Source: Polytrichum commune
Lineage: Eukaryota > Streptophyta > Polytrichopsida > Polytrichales > Polytrichaceae
NCBI GenBank assembly: GCA_950295325.1
Contig: OX485803.1
Coordinates: 72,867,554-72,927,553, forward strand
Length of the DNA: 60,000 nucleotides
Direction of reading: 5' to 3'
Part shown: positions 47,283-58,230 of the stretch, piece after piece
How the letters are laid out: each line of letters opens with the position of its first letter
Numbering within the stretch: position 1 is the first letter of the stretch
The notes under the pieces: model-generated
The model's database searches: none
Told to the model about the DNA's origin: nothing
What the model saw: only the letters and a program-made list of their open reading frames with translations
Translations under genes and position numbers: made by a program

Positions 47283-47392
47283 TAGTACCAGTCAATGTAA
47301 CCAACCCAATTCGAACCCGGGTTGATCCAGACCTAATACCAGTCTCTTACACAACTCGCATCCACAGGCGGATGTCTTGAAACCTAGTAGCT
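47283..47392 (-). repeat. Possible tRNA-derived (SINE-like) fragment
   Basis: On the minus strand, CCCGGGTTCGAATTGGG resembles a T-arm/B-box (GGTTCGANNCC). About 40 bases upstream, GCGAGTTGTGTAAGAG is loosely A-box-like. I cannot fold a full tRNA from it. Confidence 0.3.
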
Positions 47393-47540
47393 ACCTACAT
47401 ATTGACTATTTCTAATATCTAACTTCCTTGCTTTTGTAGATTGTGGGTCTTAATTCAACCCGTGAGCGTGACCTGAACATATTAAATGTGTGAAAGATTA
47501 GACATCATTAGTTTGTCATGTGTACGATAGTCGATATTGT

Positions 47541-47576
47541 AAAGTCGATAGTCGATAGTCGATAGTCGATATTATA
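47541..47576. repeat. Short tandem repeat ATAGTCG
   Basis: Four consecutive units in AGTCGATAGTCGATAGTCG. Confidence 0.9.
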
Positions 47577-48478
47577 GAAATTTTATAGATTACAATTATA
47601 TTGCATGATTGTATTACTTTACGGATGTGGAATCCAACTTCTCATGCGTTATCAAATGTTTTTTATATGTTTTTTTTACGGATGTGAAATCCAAAACTAT
47701 ATAATATTGCAGATGCTAATTTGCAAATTCTTATTAACATTGTCAAATTATTTTAAGTATTAATGCGTTTGGGATGTGCCGTTCAATTCAACCATAATTG
47801 GATAAGACCATTATGTTTGGGATACGCATCCAAGAGTCTATGATATAAAAATAAATGGTTATTTATCGATTCGTTCAAAAATACAAAATAATTGTGAATT
47901 TGTGTCATTGAAATATTGTGTTCGGCATAGTTTTGATTATCATCTAGATATTTACTATATTTAGAAAAATATATATTCATCACATATGGATTTTTAAACA
48001 TAATGTTGCCATTGTTCCCTATGTTCCCGATGTTCCCTACGTTCACAATATTCGCATCCGAAACTATGGGTCCAATTTATTTTGAGACTTTCCAAAGTCT
48101 CCAATTAACAAATATAGTGTTACAAGCTAGCCAATTGATTTTGAGAATTTCCGAATGAAATAAAAATGTTTAGGAAGGGATTCTAGAAGAAAAATTAAGG
48201 TTTTCGAACTCTATCAATTCATTTGTAACTAGCGGTCAGTTCTCCCTATTCATGGAGTCAGTTTCCTTGGACCTTGAAGGGGGAACGATTATCAACCAAG
48301 TAGGTAGGTTTGAACTAACAATTACATTGTTTATTCCATTTAGTGAGTGTGGGCTAATAATGCGTGTAACACGATATTCAATATTTTGAGAGAGTGGGAT
48401 CCTCTCAAAATAATATTGGCCATTTGGACACCTAAAAGTCATGTTAGGTTGATAAATACTAGATTATACTTCAGACGT

Positions 48479-48719
48479 GTAGTTTCCATTAAAATGAGAG
48501 TATGTTAAGCTGGGAAATCAACTCATTTAGGTTGAGTCGACCTAAATGAGGATAATTATGTTAGTCAATTTAGGTTGAGTCAACCTAAATGAGGACAATA
48601 TGTTAGTCAATTTAGGTTGAGTCGACCTAAATGAGGACAATATGTTGTCAATTTAGGTTGAGTCGACCTAAATGAGTCGATTTCCCAGCTTAACATACTC
48701 TCATTTTAATGGAAACTAC
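48479..48719. mobile_element. Foldback MITE with internal palindromic tandem repeats
   Basis: TIRs of about 54 bp (48479-48532 and 48666-48719) begin GTAGTTTCCATTAAAATGAG and differ at one position. The interior is a tandem array of four units of about 42-47 bp, each centred on the palindrome TTTAGGTTGAGTCGACCTAA (about 48525, 48568, 48610, 48651). No clear target duplication was found. Confidence 0.85.
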
Positions 48720-49349
48720 GGCGGAATTTACGGCGGAAAATCAAATGTTATTTTTTTGCTTGTACTCTACAACTTTCTAGTGGTTTTCATTTCATTCTTG
48801 GATTAATAGTTTGCTTTATGTACTCTCAATTCATTGGAAAACTCTCATTTTAATGAATATTGTGTTGTGTGGGAAATAGTGTGGGTGACACTAAGTTTCT
48901 TTATGCTACGATATTAGTGCCACTAGAAGATCTAGAGTTCCGGGAGTCCAAAGTGTTAAAATACTAGAAATTTTGAATGCAAGCTCTCTTCAATTTCTTA
49001 ATGTTAGGAGGTGCTTCAGAAGTGAATGGCACCGACTAAAAAGAAACTCACCAAAACAAGTTATGCACTCTACAAACACCTTAAAACACGCACTAATGTT
49101 ATTGAAATATATGAAAAATGAGCATGTGTTTATGGATTTAGTACTACTAAGTAATAGAATTAGCCTCAATCATTTTGAGATTTGGTAAAATAGTGTGTGT
49201 TATGGGAATTACTACCACACGCACTGAATGGAATAATCAATGTACTAACAAGAAATTAGTGTTAAATTATTCTACCCATTGCATCTTATGAGTGTATATA
49301 GATAGTAATATTTGACATGAGCCAATTTCCTTCTAGGTATTACATAACC

Positions 49350-49575
49350 ATGATTTAAGTATAATACATGAATTTTGGGCAATTCCAATTGTCAATATGA
49401 TACATTAGATAGCAAAACTACACAAGTTATGGTTGGTGAACATGGAATACAAACATTTGAATTTGTGGTTGTTGTTTGATGTTTTTGTCCCCACAAGTGC
49501 ATGCACATCCTTTATTTTTTTGGACAAGTGATTTGTCCAAATATGCTTAAATGCCAGTTACATCCCTCGCTAGAG
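49350..49575. repeat. Dispersed repeat, copy 1
   Basis: Shares ordered blocks with 50755-51005: TTTTGGGCAATTCCAATTGTCAATATGA-like, GGAATACAAACATTTGAA, TTTGATGTTTTTGTCCC and AAATGCCAGTTAC. Diverged but collinear. Confidence 0.7.
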
Positions 49576-49655
49576 TATACAAGTTACCGCTTTGATGCTG
49601 CTCTCAAATCTCATATAATATTCTAAGAGCATCCCCCATTGAACATTACTCAACG

Positions 49656-49795
49656 TTCAACTCTCGTTTTGTGGGATCTCATAATATAACAGTGGGATGC
49701 TTGAAAAGCTGCATAGGGAGACTCAGATTCAAACTGAGCTCCCAACATCCCACTATCATATTCTAAGGGCCCTTGTCGTTGAGTAATGTTATGCA
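49656..49795. mobile_element. Small MITE-like inverted repeat
   Basis: GAACATTACTCAACG at 49656 is mirrored by CGTTGAGTAATGTT at about 49778-49791. Inner blocks (AACAGTGGGATGCTTG and CATCCCACTATCAT) are also inverted. No coding capacity. Confidence 0.6.
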
Positions 49796-50754
49796 AGTTG
49801 CAACTCCAATTGCAACTGAAGTGACCTTATATATGGTTCACATGAGAAACAATGCATAGAGCACTATCATGCCACTTGACATTATTATAATTAACTTCAC
49901 ATGAAACTATTGTCACAAAGCCAAGTCGAAAGAATTGGAAAAAGAACATCATAATTCCAACTCTACAAGTTAGCGGAGAATTGTCCAAAGTTTGCAATAC
50001 ATAAATTTGTTATATATTAGTATAATCTATGTTCCAAGTTTTGCACATGAGAGCACAATTTTGACACAGTTCATGCGCATGATTGCACACTCTAAGCTGG
50101 TTTTATTACTTAACATGTCATGCATTTTCAATTGTCCTCCCACGTCCTCATAGGAACAATATCATGATGTGTTGAATTCATATTTGCAAAAATGCAAATT
50201 TCACTTGAGGCTGAGTTTGTTAAGATTTGGTGCGTCAGTAAGGTGCTTTGTATGGGTAATTTCTCTCACCTCCATTGGAAATTAATGATCTCCTCCCCCT
50301 TGCGCGTGCGGGAAAAAGGGAAAAAAAAAACAAAAAAAAACAACAACAACCCGGAAGGCTCCCAATCTAGGGAGACAATCTAGGTGTTGTGACCCGTTTT
50401 TTATCCTACCTTGGCAGCTTCAATGGAAATAACATTAGCACATATTGTAATATAAATCTTTGGAGTATGTTTTTTGATAATAACATTTAAGATGGATTTT
50501 TTTGGAAAATGTGAAATTTGAAGTTTGTCCAAATCTAATTTTGGAAAATAATTCAATATTTGATCTTCAGATCCAAAATTGCCCAAGTAGGAGATATGAT
50601 TTAACACGAGGACGTAATGGACATTAGAGACACCTCTTAGATTTCAACACACTCCTCACACATTTGTAGAACTACAAGAAATTTATGGATATGTTTTTCC
50701 CTTGTATAAAGCCACCAAAAGAGAGAAATATGCTGGAAATATTGTTTTACTAAA

Positions 50755-51005
50755 CTAGGATCTAAGTAAATTTGGATTTATGCATGAGTTTTGAACAATT
50801 CTAACTGCCAATATGACGTACATATCATACATAGAATACAAACATTTAAAGTTATGTTGGTAAACATAGAATACAAACATTGAATGTTATGATTGTTATG
50901 TTGTTGTTTTTTCGTTGTCATTTGATGTTTTTTTCCCACAAGTGCAAATCCCTCATTAAGTTTTGAACAAATAGTTTATCCAAATACACTTGGATGCCAG
51001 TTACT
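50755..51005. repeat. Dispersed repeat, copy 2
   Basis: Collinear partner of 49350-49575, about 1.4 kb away in the same orientation. Confidence 0.7.
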
Positions 51006-51422
51006 AGGCACATGTACCTTAGGCTAAGTAATATTCTATCCGAGTTGGGTATATGTAATAGATAAGGCCCTAAGGACGGGGCTTTCCATGAACATGGGCC
51101 CACTCAGAGCCTTATCGGGCACAAAGCCTTGCCCAAACTTCTACTGTTGGATGCAAAATCAACGATGGAACAAACCTTACACCGAATCTCCCTCAGTAAT
51201 CCACATCAAGTGAAGCCCGCTCTCTGCACTACAAAATATGATAAGGGCTTTACAAATGAGGAAAAAATCATGTCAAATATTGGGTTTCTCCTTATGTGAC
51301 AGGCTGTGGAGGCATGTCCCCCTTCACACTAGAATATGACAATTTGGCACAATTTCGTGTTTTTTACATTTGGAGAATACCAACTGAATTTGAAAATGGG
51401 GTGAAAGCACCCAAACCCAATA

Positions 51423-52081
51423 AGCTAGAAATACCATAACCCGTTGACCACCCTCTAGCCCTGCACCAGTGATCGGGGAGATTTTTGGGCATAATCAGTT
51501 GAGATCCTAGTGTTTGCAAGTCCAACTGGTTACATATTGACATCTTCTGGTTTTCCTTTATTAAATTGGGGTATATTGTATAAATTTCTCTAATTCGATC
51601 GGTAATTTTCCTGCAGTCTTGAACTCCAACCGGTTATTTCTCAAACTCAACCGGTTCATCTGTAACTAACCGTTGGTTCTCCCTGATTATAGCCGTGCAC
51701 TAGACCGCCGTCATAATGGTGAAGTGCCATCTTTGTAACCGATCATGGCTCGGCGGCAACTTCAATGCGCGTACACTTAGTGTAGCCAATGGGAGTCAAG
51801 TGTTAATGTACTCATGAGGTAACCGATTTAGGCGATGTTCTGTATGGAAATGCGAATTACCGAGTTCGGTGTAGGGAGAATCTAGTGAACGAGTAGGGGT
51901 TTGGACAACTTTCCACTTTGAAAAATTGTAGCATTTTTTATATAGGGCAAAAAAATATGAAACAACTTGCATTCTTCATGAATCCTTCTCCTCTATCTTG
52001 GAAAAGTATCTCATGATTGTCAGACCAGATCTTCAATGCGAGCGAATCACCTTATTTTCATGTGTTATGGTACTTCTACCT
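51423..52081. mobile_element. TIR element (MITE), copy B, with a nested insertion
   Basis: Same family as 29954-30378: left end AGCTAGAAATACCATAACCC, right end TATGGTACTTCTACCT, flanked by TA at 51421-51422 and 52082-52083. It is longer than copy A (659 against 425 bp) because a 224-bp element (51467-51690) is inserted. Confidence 0.82.
51467..51690. mobile_element. Small MITE nested in copy B
   Basis: Homologous to 31912-32140. It is bordered by AGCCCTGCAC (51457-51466) and AGCCGTGCAC (51691-51700), a 10-bp duplication with one mismatch. The uninterrupted site AGCTGTGCAC is seen in copy A, so the borders are well defined. Confidence 0.82.
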
Positions 52082-52336
52082 TAGTACTCGTAGAGTTTAG
52101 AATGAGCATGTCACATTCTATCCGAGCAAATTCATTCATGGAATACAGTAGGAATTCCAATATACGAGCTACCCCAATGCAATACAATGCAATAAATGAA
52201 CATACATGGCATCACAGCAGGAACATTTATCATGTTGCCTTGGAATTTTGAGATACAGTGCCCAGCTACTTGACACATAGGCACTGAAATGACATCATAT
52301 ATGTGACGCACCCTCTCGAATCTGGAGGGTGGGTGG

Positions 52337-52416
52337 TGGGCCCAGATGCCAGCGTGGCAACAGCGCAGCCAGTGGACGCCGTTTGTCCTTTTTTGAAACG
52401 ACAAACGAAACCCTAA
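52337..52416 (+). promoter_or_regulatory. Site II and telo-box motifs upstream of the first SINA-like gene
   Basis: TGGGCCCA at 52337-52344 and AAACCCTAA at 52408-52416. This pair is common in plant promoters of growth-related genes. The ATG is 1.2 kb away, so a leader intron would be needed; the assignment to the gene at 53600 is inference. Confidence 0.4.
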
Positions 52417-53074
52417 TAACCTTGACTCGCAAGCCACGCCGGACTGACTCAGCAGAAGGCTACGCATGAGCATATTTGTTGAATTCTTGAATCCCATCCC
52501 TACTTCAAATACTAAAGCTTTTTGTTGTAGTGTAGTAATTCCACGCTTCTCCCTACGCTTATTTGCTGCTGCAATACACATTTTTGCACTGCCCTCGGTA
52601 ACTCAGCTTACACACACAATCTGTTATTACACACCTTGTAGGCCAAAAATTGGACTGTTTCAGTTGGTTGACCCCTCTAGATTAAGCTTAGTGCGCTCTT
52701 GTCGGGCCAGTGTTCAATGCGGTCGGACCCAACCCCGGAATTTACTGTGTTGTCCAGGGGGCCGGGATGGATGACTTCTGACAGTGCAGATCATCGTGAC
52801 TACGAACCACATGGTGCGTATTCAGGAAGATTGTCAAAGTTTAGCGTGTCGAAGGTTTTTGTGATGCCAATCCTGTATGTTTAAGTTGGACAGACAGACA
52901 CGGTGGCATTCAACACATTGAAGGTAGTTTCAGTTTCTTCTGGTAGGTGGGGATCCATGATGTTGGCATCACCTGGATTGTGACCTTCTAGTTCATGTGT
53001 GAATTGGGTACTGGGTTGCCTGAATTTTTGATCCTGTATGTCGTAGTTCAGCTCATATGGCTAGTTCTTCCCCA

Positions 53075-53103
53075 TTAGGGTTTTGGGTTTTGGGTTTTGG
53101 GTC
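53075..53103. repeat. Short telomere-like tandem repeat (GGGTTTT)n
   Basis: About four units, starting TTAGGGTTTTGGG. Confidence 0.85.
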
Positions 53104-53599
53104 ATGGTCAGTTGTTGAGGATGCTATGAAGGTTTTCCCATAATTGTTAGGATGTCGAGTCTTCTGTTATCTGGATGATTTCTGTGAGCTCGATCTTCTT
53201 GCATTTTGAGATCAATTTCTGAATAATACCTTTGCCAATTAACCTCGTGCATGTTACTAATTGCAGTTGCATATGGGAGATGATGTGCTCAATGTCTTTT
53301 GAATGCTTAAACTCAATTCAGTCGACCATGTCTTTTTGCTAGAGATTTTCTTGACCGCTTTGCTAGCTACATATGTCAACCAAATACTTGGGCACGAATT
53401 TCTATGTAGGGGTGGGTGCTGGCCAGTCCTGATGAATGTGTTGAACATCCCGTAGTTGGTTAATGCTGCTGGTGTGTCATCATCTTTCAGTGCAATTGTG
53501 GGGTTCACAGGGTCAAACTGGAGTTGTTGAGGATTTTTCGTCTTCTTCTCCTTCTTCCCTCACTATTAATTAAGGTATTTAACTACAGCCATAATTATC

Positions 53600-54727
53600 A
53601 TGGTGACCGCTGAGTCAATTGCGGGTGTCAAACGAGCTCGACCCGAGTCATCGTCCTCAGGACCCAGCTCACATCACTGTGACGAGAAACACATCAGACC
53701 GATGTTCGATCAGGATATTCTTGATTGCAACATTTGTACCGAGCCTTTGGCATCCCCCATTTACCAGGTACATTCCCCTCTTCGAAAGTAAGCCGATTAT
53801 CAGCACGTGTGTATCCATCATCAATGGTAGATTCTGCTATTCATCCACGTTTCAGGAAGAGATTTTACATGATTTTGTGATTGATGAAGGTAGCAGTGAA
53901 TGTTTTCATCCCATGAAATCCTAAAAACATCAAATCTTAATGAAGGACAATAAATTGGCATGCAACCCTAATGTGCCTACCTACACAGCTTACTTCAAGA
54001 AATGATTTATTTCATTATTGCTTTGGAATTGGTGCTGATAAGATGGGTTGGTGGATGGCAGTGTGCAAATGGACATGTGGTGTGCTCGAAATGTTGCCGG
54101 AAGCTACACAATGTGTGCCCATCTTGCTCGCGACCGACGGGTACCATCCGGAATTTAGCGCTCGAAAATTTAATAGAGTCACTTCGCATTAAATGCAAGT
54201 ACTGGGAACATGGATGCGACCGGTTGTTGAAGTTCACAGAACAGAAAGTGCATGAGCGGCAGTGTATTTTCGTCCCCATTCGATGCCCTATTGATATGTG
54301 TCAGTTCAAGGGCCCCCAAATTGTCTATCTTGAGCACTTCCAATGCGAGCACGACATGGAGCCGAAATCGTTCAGCTTCGGCCAAAAGTTTACACTCAAG
54401 GTGGCACTGGATGAGAACAAAGTATTGTTACTCGAGGGAGGAGGCAGGCTATTTTTGTTTCACTCGGAGAAGACCAACCTTGGACAGTTATACTATGTTT
54501 CGCAATTTGGCATGTTCCCTCCACACCAAGACCAACCGTTCAGTTACAAACTGGAAATTTCCGACGCGTGCACCACCGCAACTTACTTCATGGAGAGGAG
54601 CTCAACATACTCCATGGAGAGCTTTTGCCTGCCGACACGAGAAGAACGAGTTGAAAGCTTTTTACTTGTGCCTGATAAAATGAACGAGGCGACAGTGGTG
54701 CTCGACGTGTCGGGTGGAAGGCATTAA
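53600..54727 (+). CDS. SINA-like RING E3 ubiquitin ligase, 277 aa
   Basis: Exons 53600-53767 and 54062-54727 join in phase 0 exactly at IYQ|CANGH, the intron position seen in plant SINA-like genes. A C3HC4 RING is split by the intron: CNIC (Cys43, Cys46) in exon 1, then CANGHVVCSKCC and CPSC (about 57-78) in exon 2. SIAH-type zinc fingers follow (CKYWEHGC...HERQCIFVPIRCP...CQFKG...HFQCEH, about residues 100-155). The remainder matches the SINA substrate-binding (TRAF-like) fold in length. The short N-terminus is Ser/Arg-rich. The family transfers ubiquitin from E2 enzymes to bound targets; no target can be deduced. It faces a paralogue at 59548-58231, reading towards it. Confidence 0.93.
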
Positions 54728-54813
54728 AAACCTTTTTCCATTCACAATAGCGTAACTCATCTCCAGTGTTGATAATGAGGATTGTTCGCTCTTCAAATGG
54801 AAAACAAATCCTC

Positions 54814-54835
54814 TGCTTTGCTTTGCTTTGCTTTA
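54814..54835. repeat. (TTTGC)n microsatellite
   Basis: About four units of TGCTT just after the first SINA-like gene. Confidence 0.9.
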
Positions 54836-55543
54836 GACTTGCTAAAGTGGTGAGGAACCCAAGGTTTCATTCTGGGATGTTGACATCACCAGCTTCGTGG
54901 AGCGAGATTTTTCTGTCATCATGCCCTTTTGCATCCATTTCCTCATTTTAACTCTAAGTTCGAAGGTGAATCTCGTCGCAATTATGCTCGTGATCACGAT
55001 TGGTTGCACAGCGGAAACATTAATTGTAGGGCCCATATAGCTAGTCAGGCGGCTTTCACATTTCTCAACTGGTTATAGAAAGCTGCACAGTTACACTAAT
55101 AAGTTTCCACATAATATCGTAAGTATTTAAACTAACATCTAGGGTGGAGTTCAGGGTACAGGCACTTCAAAGTAGGCATATACATTCTGCGTTGTACTAT
55201 ATCATTGAAGAATTCTTGGAAAGGTTGTAGTTAAGTCCTTGCAGAAATCCTTGTCCTGGACGGTTCCAGATACTATAAAATAGGAGCTGCTACCTAATGT
55301 AAACTATATCAAGCTTTCCATGAGGTGCACTATATCTAATTCGAAGAGTTGTAAACATGATCTACCATAATTTAGTTGAATTAGGCTGAAAGTGTTTGAT
55401 GACAGCATCAAATAGAGGTAGGTTTACCTATTTCCAACACCTGACCTAAATCTAACCAACACAAGGCCTCTATGGAAGGTATTCATTTTGGAATCATTAT
55501 GTCCAATATCTCTTCTACTTATGTGTGGCAAATAGGTACACCA

Positions 55544-55610
55544 CAAAAGAATTGGTCACCATAGAGTGTAAGTATAAAAAGTTATAGGTGTATGGTGACC
55601 AATTCTTTTG
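55544..55610. repeat. Perfect 20-bp hairpin with 27-nt loop
   Basis: CAAAAGAATTGGTCACCATA at 55544-55563 is exactly inverted at 55591-55610. Confidence 0.92.
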
Positions 55611-56513
55611 ACATCAGCAGACTGTAAGTAACACTGTTGAACATGCGATGTTTCAGTGCATTCAATCGCTGTACTTCCATGCATGCTACGAAGATTTGTT
55701 CATAAAGTTGCTTCCCAAGAATTCCCATTGTTCAAAAACTTCTGTGCTGGACTGCTCCGGAAGAGCACTCTATCCTGTGCAAGTTTTGTACAAGTCTGAA
55801 GTGAAATGACCTGTTATTTCTGTCCTACTCTATAAGTTAGTCAAGTATCAAAATTAACGGACTTATTTTGCTGTTTCAGTGTTCCACCATTTATCAGCTG
55901 TGGGACCTCCCCTTATGTTTTACTGTTGCAAGTTTTGGACCGCTTTCCTGGCTAATCTAATAAGAAGAGTGTTATACATTCAGCTTTGAGGTGTCGAGCT
56001 CAGATTCTTTCTGAGGTTTCCAAATACAAGGTTTGTGATTTGATTAGGACATACATGAAAGTACAGACCTACCTCATCACATGGTTCAAGGGATAAATAA
56101 ATTTTGCCTTTGACTGGTACAAAAGGACTTGAGGATGAAAGAAATTGCAGACACACACAAAGAAATTCATTTATAATCTCTAGTTTGTGTCAATGAGCAA
56201 AATGGTTATGCCCCACAAGCAACTTGTCTAGGTGGTTGGCGAGTTGCAATTTCTCATTGCTTCCGCAGCTTGTCATCCACTGTCTTCTTGGAGGTTATGT
56301 GGTTTGACATAATAGACTATGCCTTTGAAAACTCCCTTCAAAATGTCACTAAATGCATAAAGTCATTTGCATTGTATAGTATGTCATTTGCATATCTTGA
56401 ATTTTGTGAAAACAATTGGAGAGTTGACATGTAAGGTAGAAGTGCCCAAACCCGTTAGCAACCCTATTTTGGCACCTATTTTTAGCCCCTTCAAGTACAA
56501 CTACCTCCCTTTA

Positions 56514-56906
56514 GGGCCAATTCACACGGGTCCCAAGTCCCAAGTCCCAAGTCCCACTCATGTTATAAGGCCCAACATGGAGGCAAAGTCCCAACTGTTG
56601 AGCCTCAAGAAACCATGATATGGCTAATTATCATAAAAATCGGATCTTGATTATTTTATACAAAATCATTCGTAGGACTTATGTTGAAGGTAGGGTCTAG
56701 CATTTTGCTCGACCCAACTCTCAACACAAGTCTTCAGCCTCACCTCCAAAAAGTGTTGCCATGTAGGCATCCATGTCATGTATGGAACTTAGCACTTGGG
56801 ATCCATGTGAAGCGGTAAGTCCCCAACTTCTCTCAACAGCTGAGATTGCGCAGATTGGCCTCAAGTGACTCGATACTTAGGACTTGGGACCCGTGTGAAC
56901 CAGACC
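56514..56906. mobile_element. MITE-like element, 393 bp, PIF/Harbinger-like ends
   Basis: 27-bp TIRs (56514-56540 and 56880-56906) match at 23 positions; the shared core is TTCACACGGGTCCCAAGTCC. Flanks TTA (56511-56513) and GTA (56907-56909) nearly match the TWA duplication of PIF/Harbinger elements. The left end runs into a 7-bp tandem repeat (TCCCAAG x 3.7 at 56531-56556). Confidence 0.65.
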
Positions 56907-58230
56907 GTAGTCGATTAGCACCCCATACGATTCTTCAAACTCGTTGGAATTCAGAAATGTGAAAAGAGACACACTACCTCTAAGTCGGTGAAGCCAGCCA
57001 AGCTGGTGCAAAGTTCAGTATTTTTTATCATGTGGCCACCTATTTCCTATGTTGCCTACTTGGATAGCAACAAAGTTGGGTAAGCACAATGGGGACCTTT
57101 TTATCTATGTGCCTCTTTCCTGCTAAACTACCCTACCCATTTCCCAGCCAACTATAAAAAGAACTCTTACTGTCACTGCAATGTTCCTTAATTTCATGAT
57201 ACCACCAACAGAATAAAGTCTGGGACACTGACTACGAACATACTCAAAAATCAAGCTAGTAATTTCTGAATGACCTTATAAAACAGAACCTACCTTATAA
57301 TCTACCTCACCGCAATTTTGGTTTTAAATTGATCACATGAATGGTGCTGAAAATTTAAACCTCCAGCAATTCCCTGCAACTGGCTCACAGTTGGAGAGAC
57401 AGGAAATGCTAATTCTGAAGGAGAAACATCAGAAGTCTTAAGGTTTTTGTAACACTTCCCAAAGCAGCAAGAAGAGCCTACTTTGATATTGGTTTGCATC
57501 ACCATTTGGTTAGCAAGGCACTACTATGATACAAAATCCACCACAATGTCTACCAACCAGGGTACAAAGACACTAAAATCCTAATCTTCTAGTGTCAAAC
57601 CCCACAACTATTTTTTTCCCAATGCATCATCTTTGGGCCTGGTGTAAAATGAAAGTGGACAATAAGAAAAGACCTCACAATACATCTGGCTGTGTCCAAA
57701 TTTGTAATTGACATAATTACTTTCAGAACTTCATCAGCTATAGCAACAACAAAGTCCCACAAAAATGGAACCCAAAAAACGCACGCACTTTGAGTCCTAA
57801 GAATATATCAGCTTAAGTAGCTCAAACCTAACACCAACACCGGACCTAAGACTCAAATGAAAGGGCTTCATCCTTGGAGGTTCTAAAATCTTGTTCTAAA
57901 ATAAATCCCCCTCCAATGGTCATAGGTTCGGTATTGGTGTTATATATGGAGCTACCTTTATAGCAACATACAGTTGGAAAAGATACCTTGATAAAATTGG
58001 GAGACACTATATAAGAAAACCTGTGAAATGTTTATGATACATTCTGTTGCACAAACTTGGTGCCTTTGATTTGCATCTATATACATCACTATCTGAACAC
58101 ACATCAAAGCCTCAAGATTTATCAAAACCCGAGCTGGATTTACTTACATGTTCTGTCACTGTCTTTACCACTTTGAAGATTGCGCCCTCAAAATATAGTA
58201 ACAAGGTCAAGGGGGCTGTCATAAAATGGG

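Larger units (their letters stand above)
47045..53599. other. Gene-poor, AT-rich interval with MITEs
   Basis: No gene recognised in 6.5 kb apart from the mobile elements and promoter-like motifs listed separately. Open frames such as 47783-48046 (-) and 52132-52581 (-) carry no motif I know. Confidence 0.5.
54728..58230. other. Intergenic interval between convergent SINA-like genes
   Basis: No coding feature recognised. Holds a perfect hairpin at 55544-55610 and a MITE-like element at 56514-56906. Both genes end towards it, so it contains two 3' regions. Confidence 0.5.
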
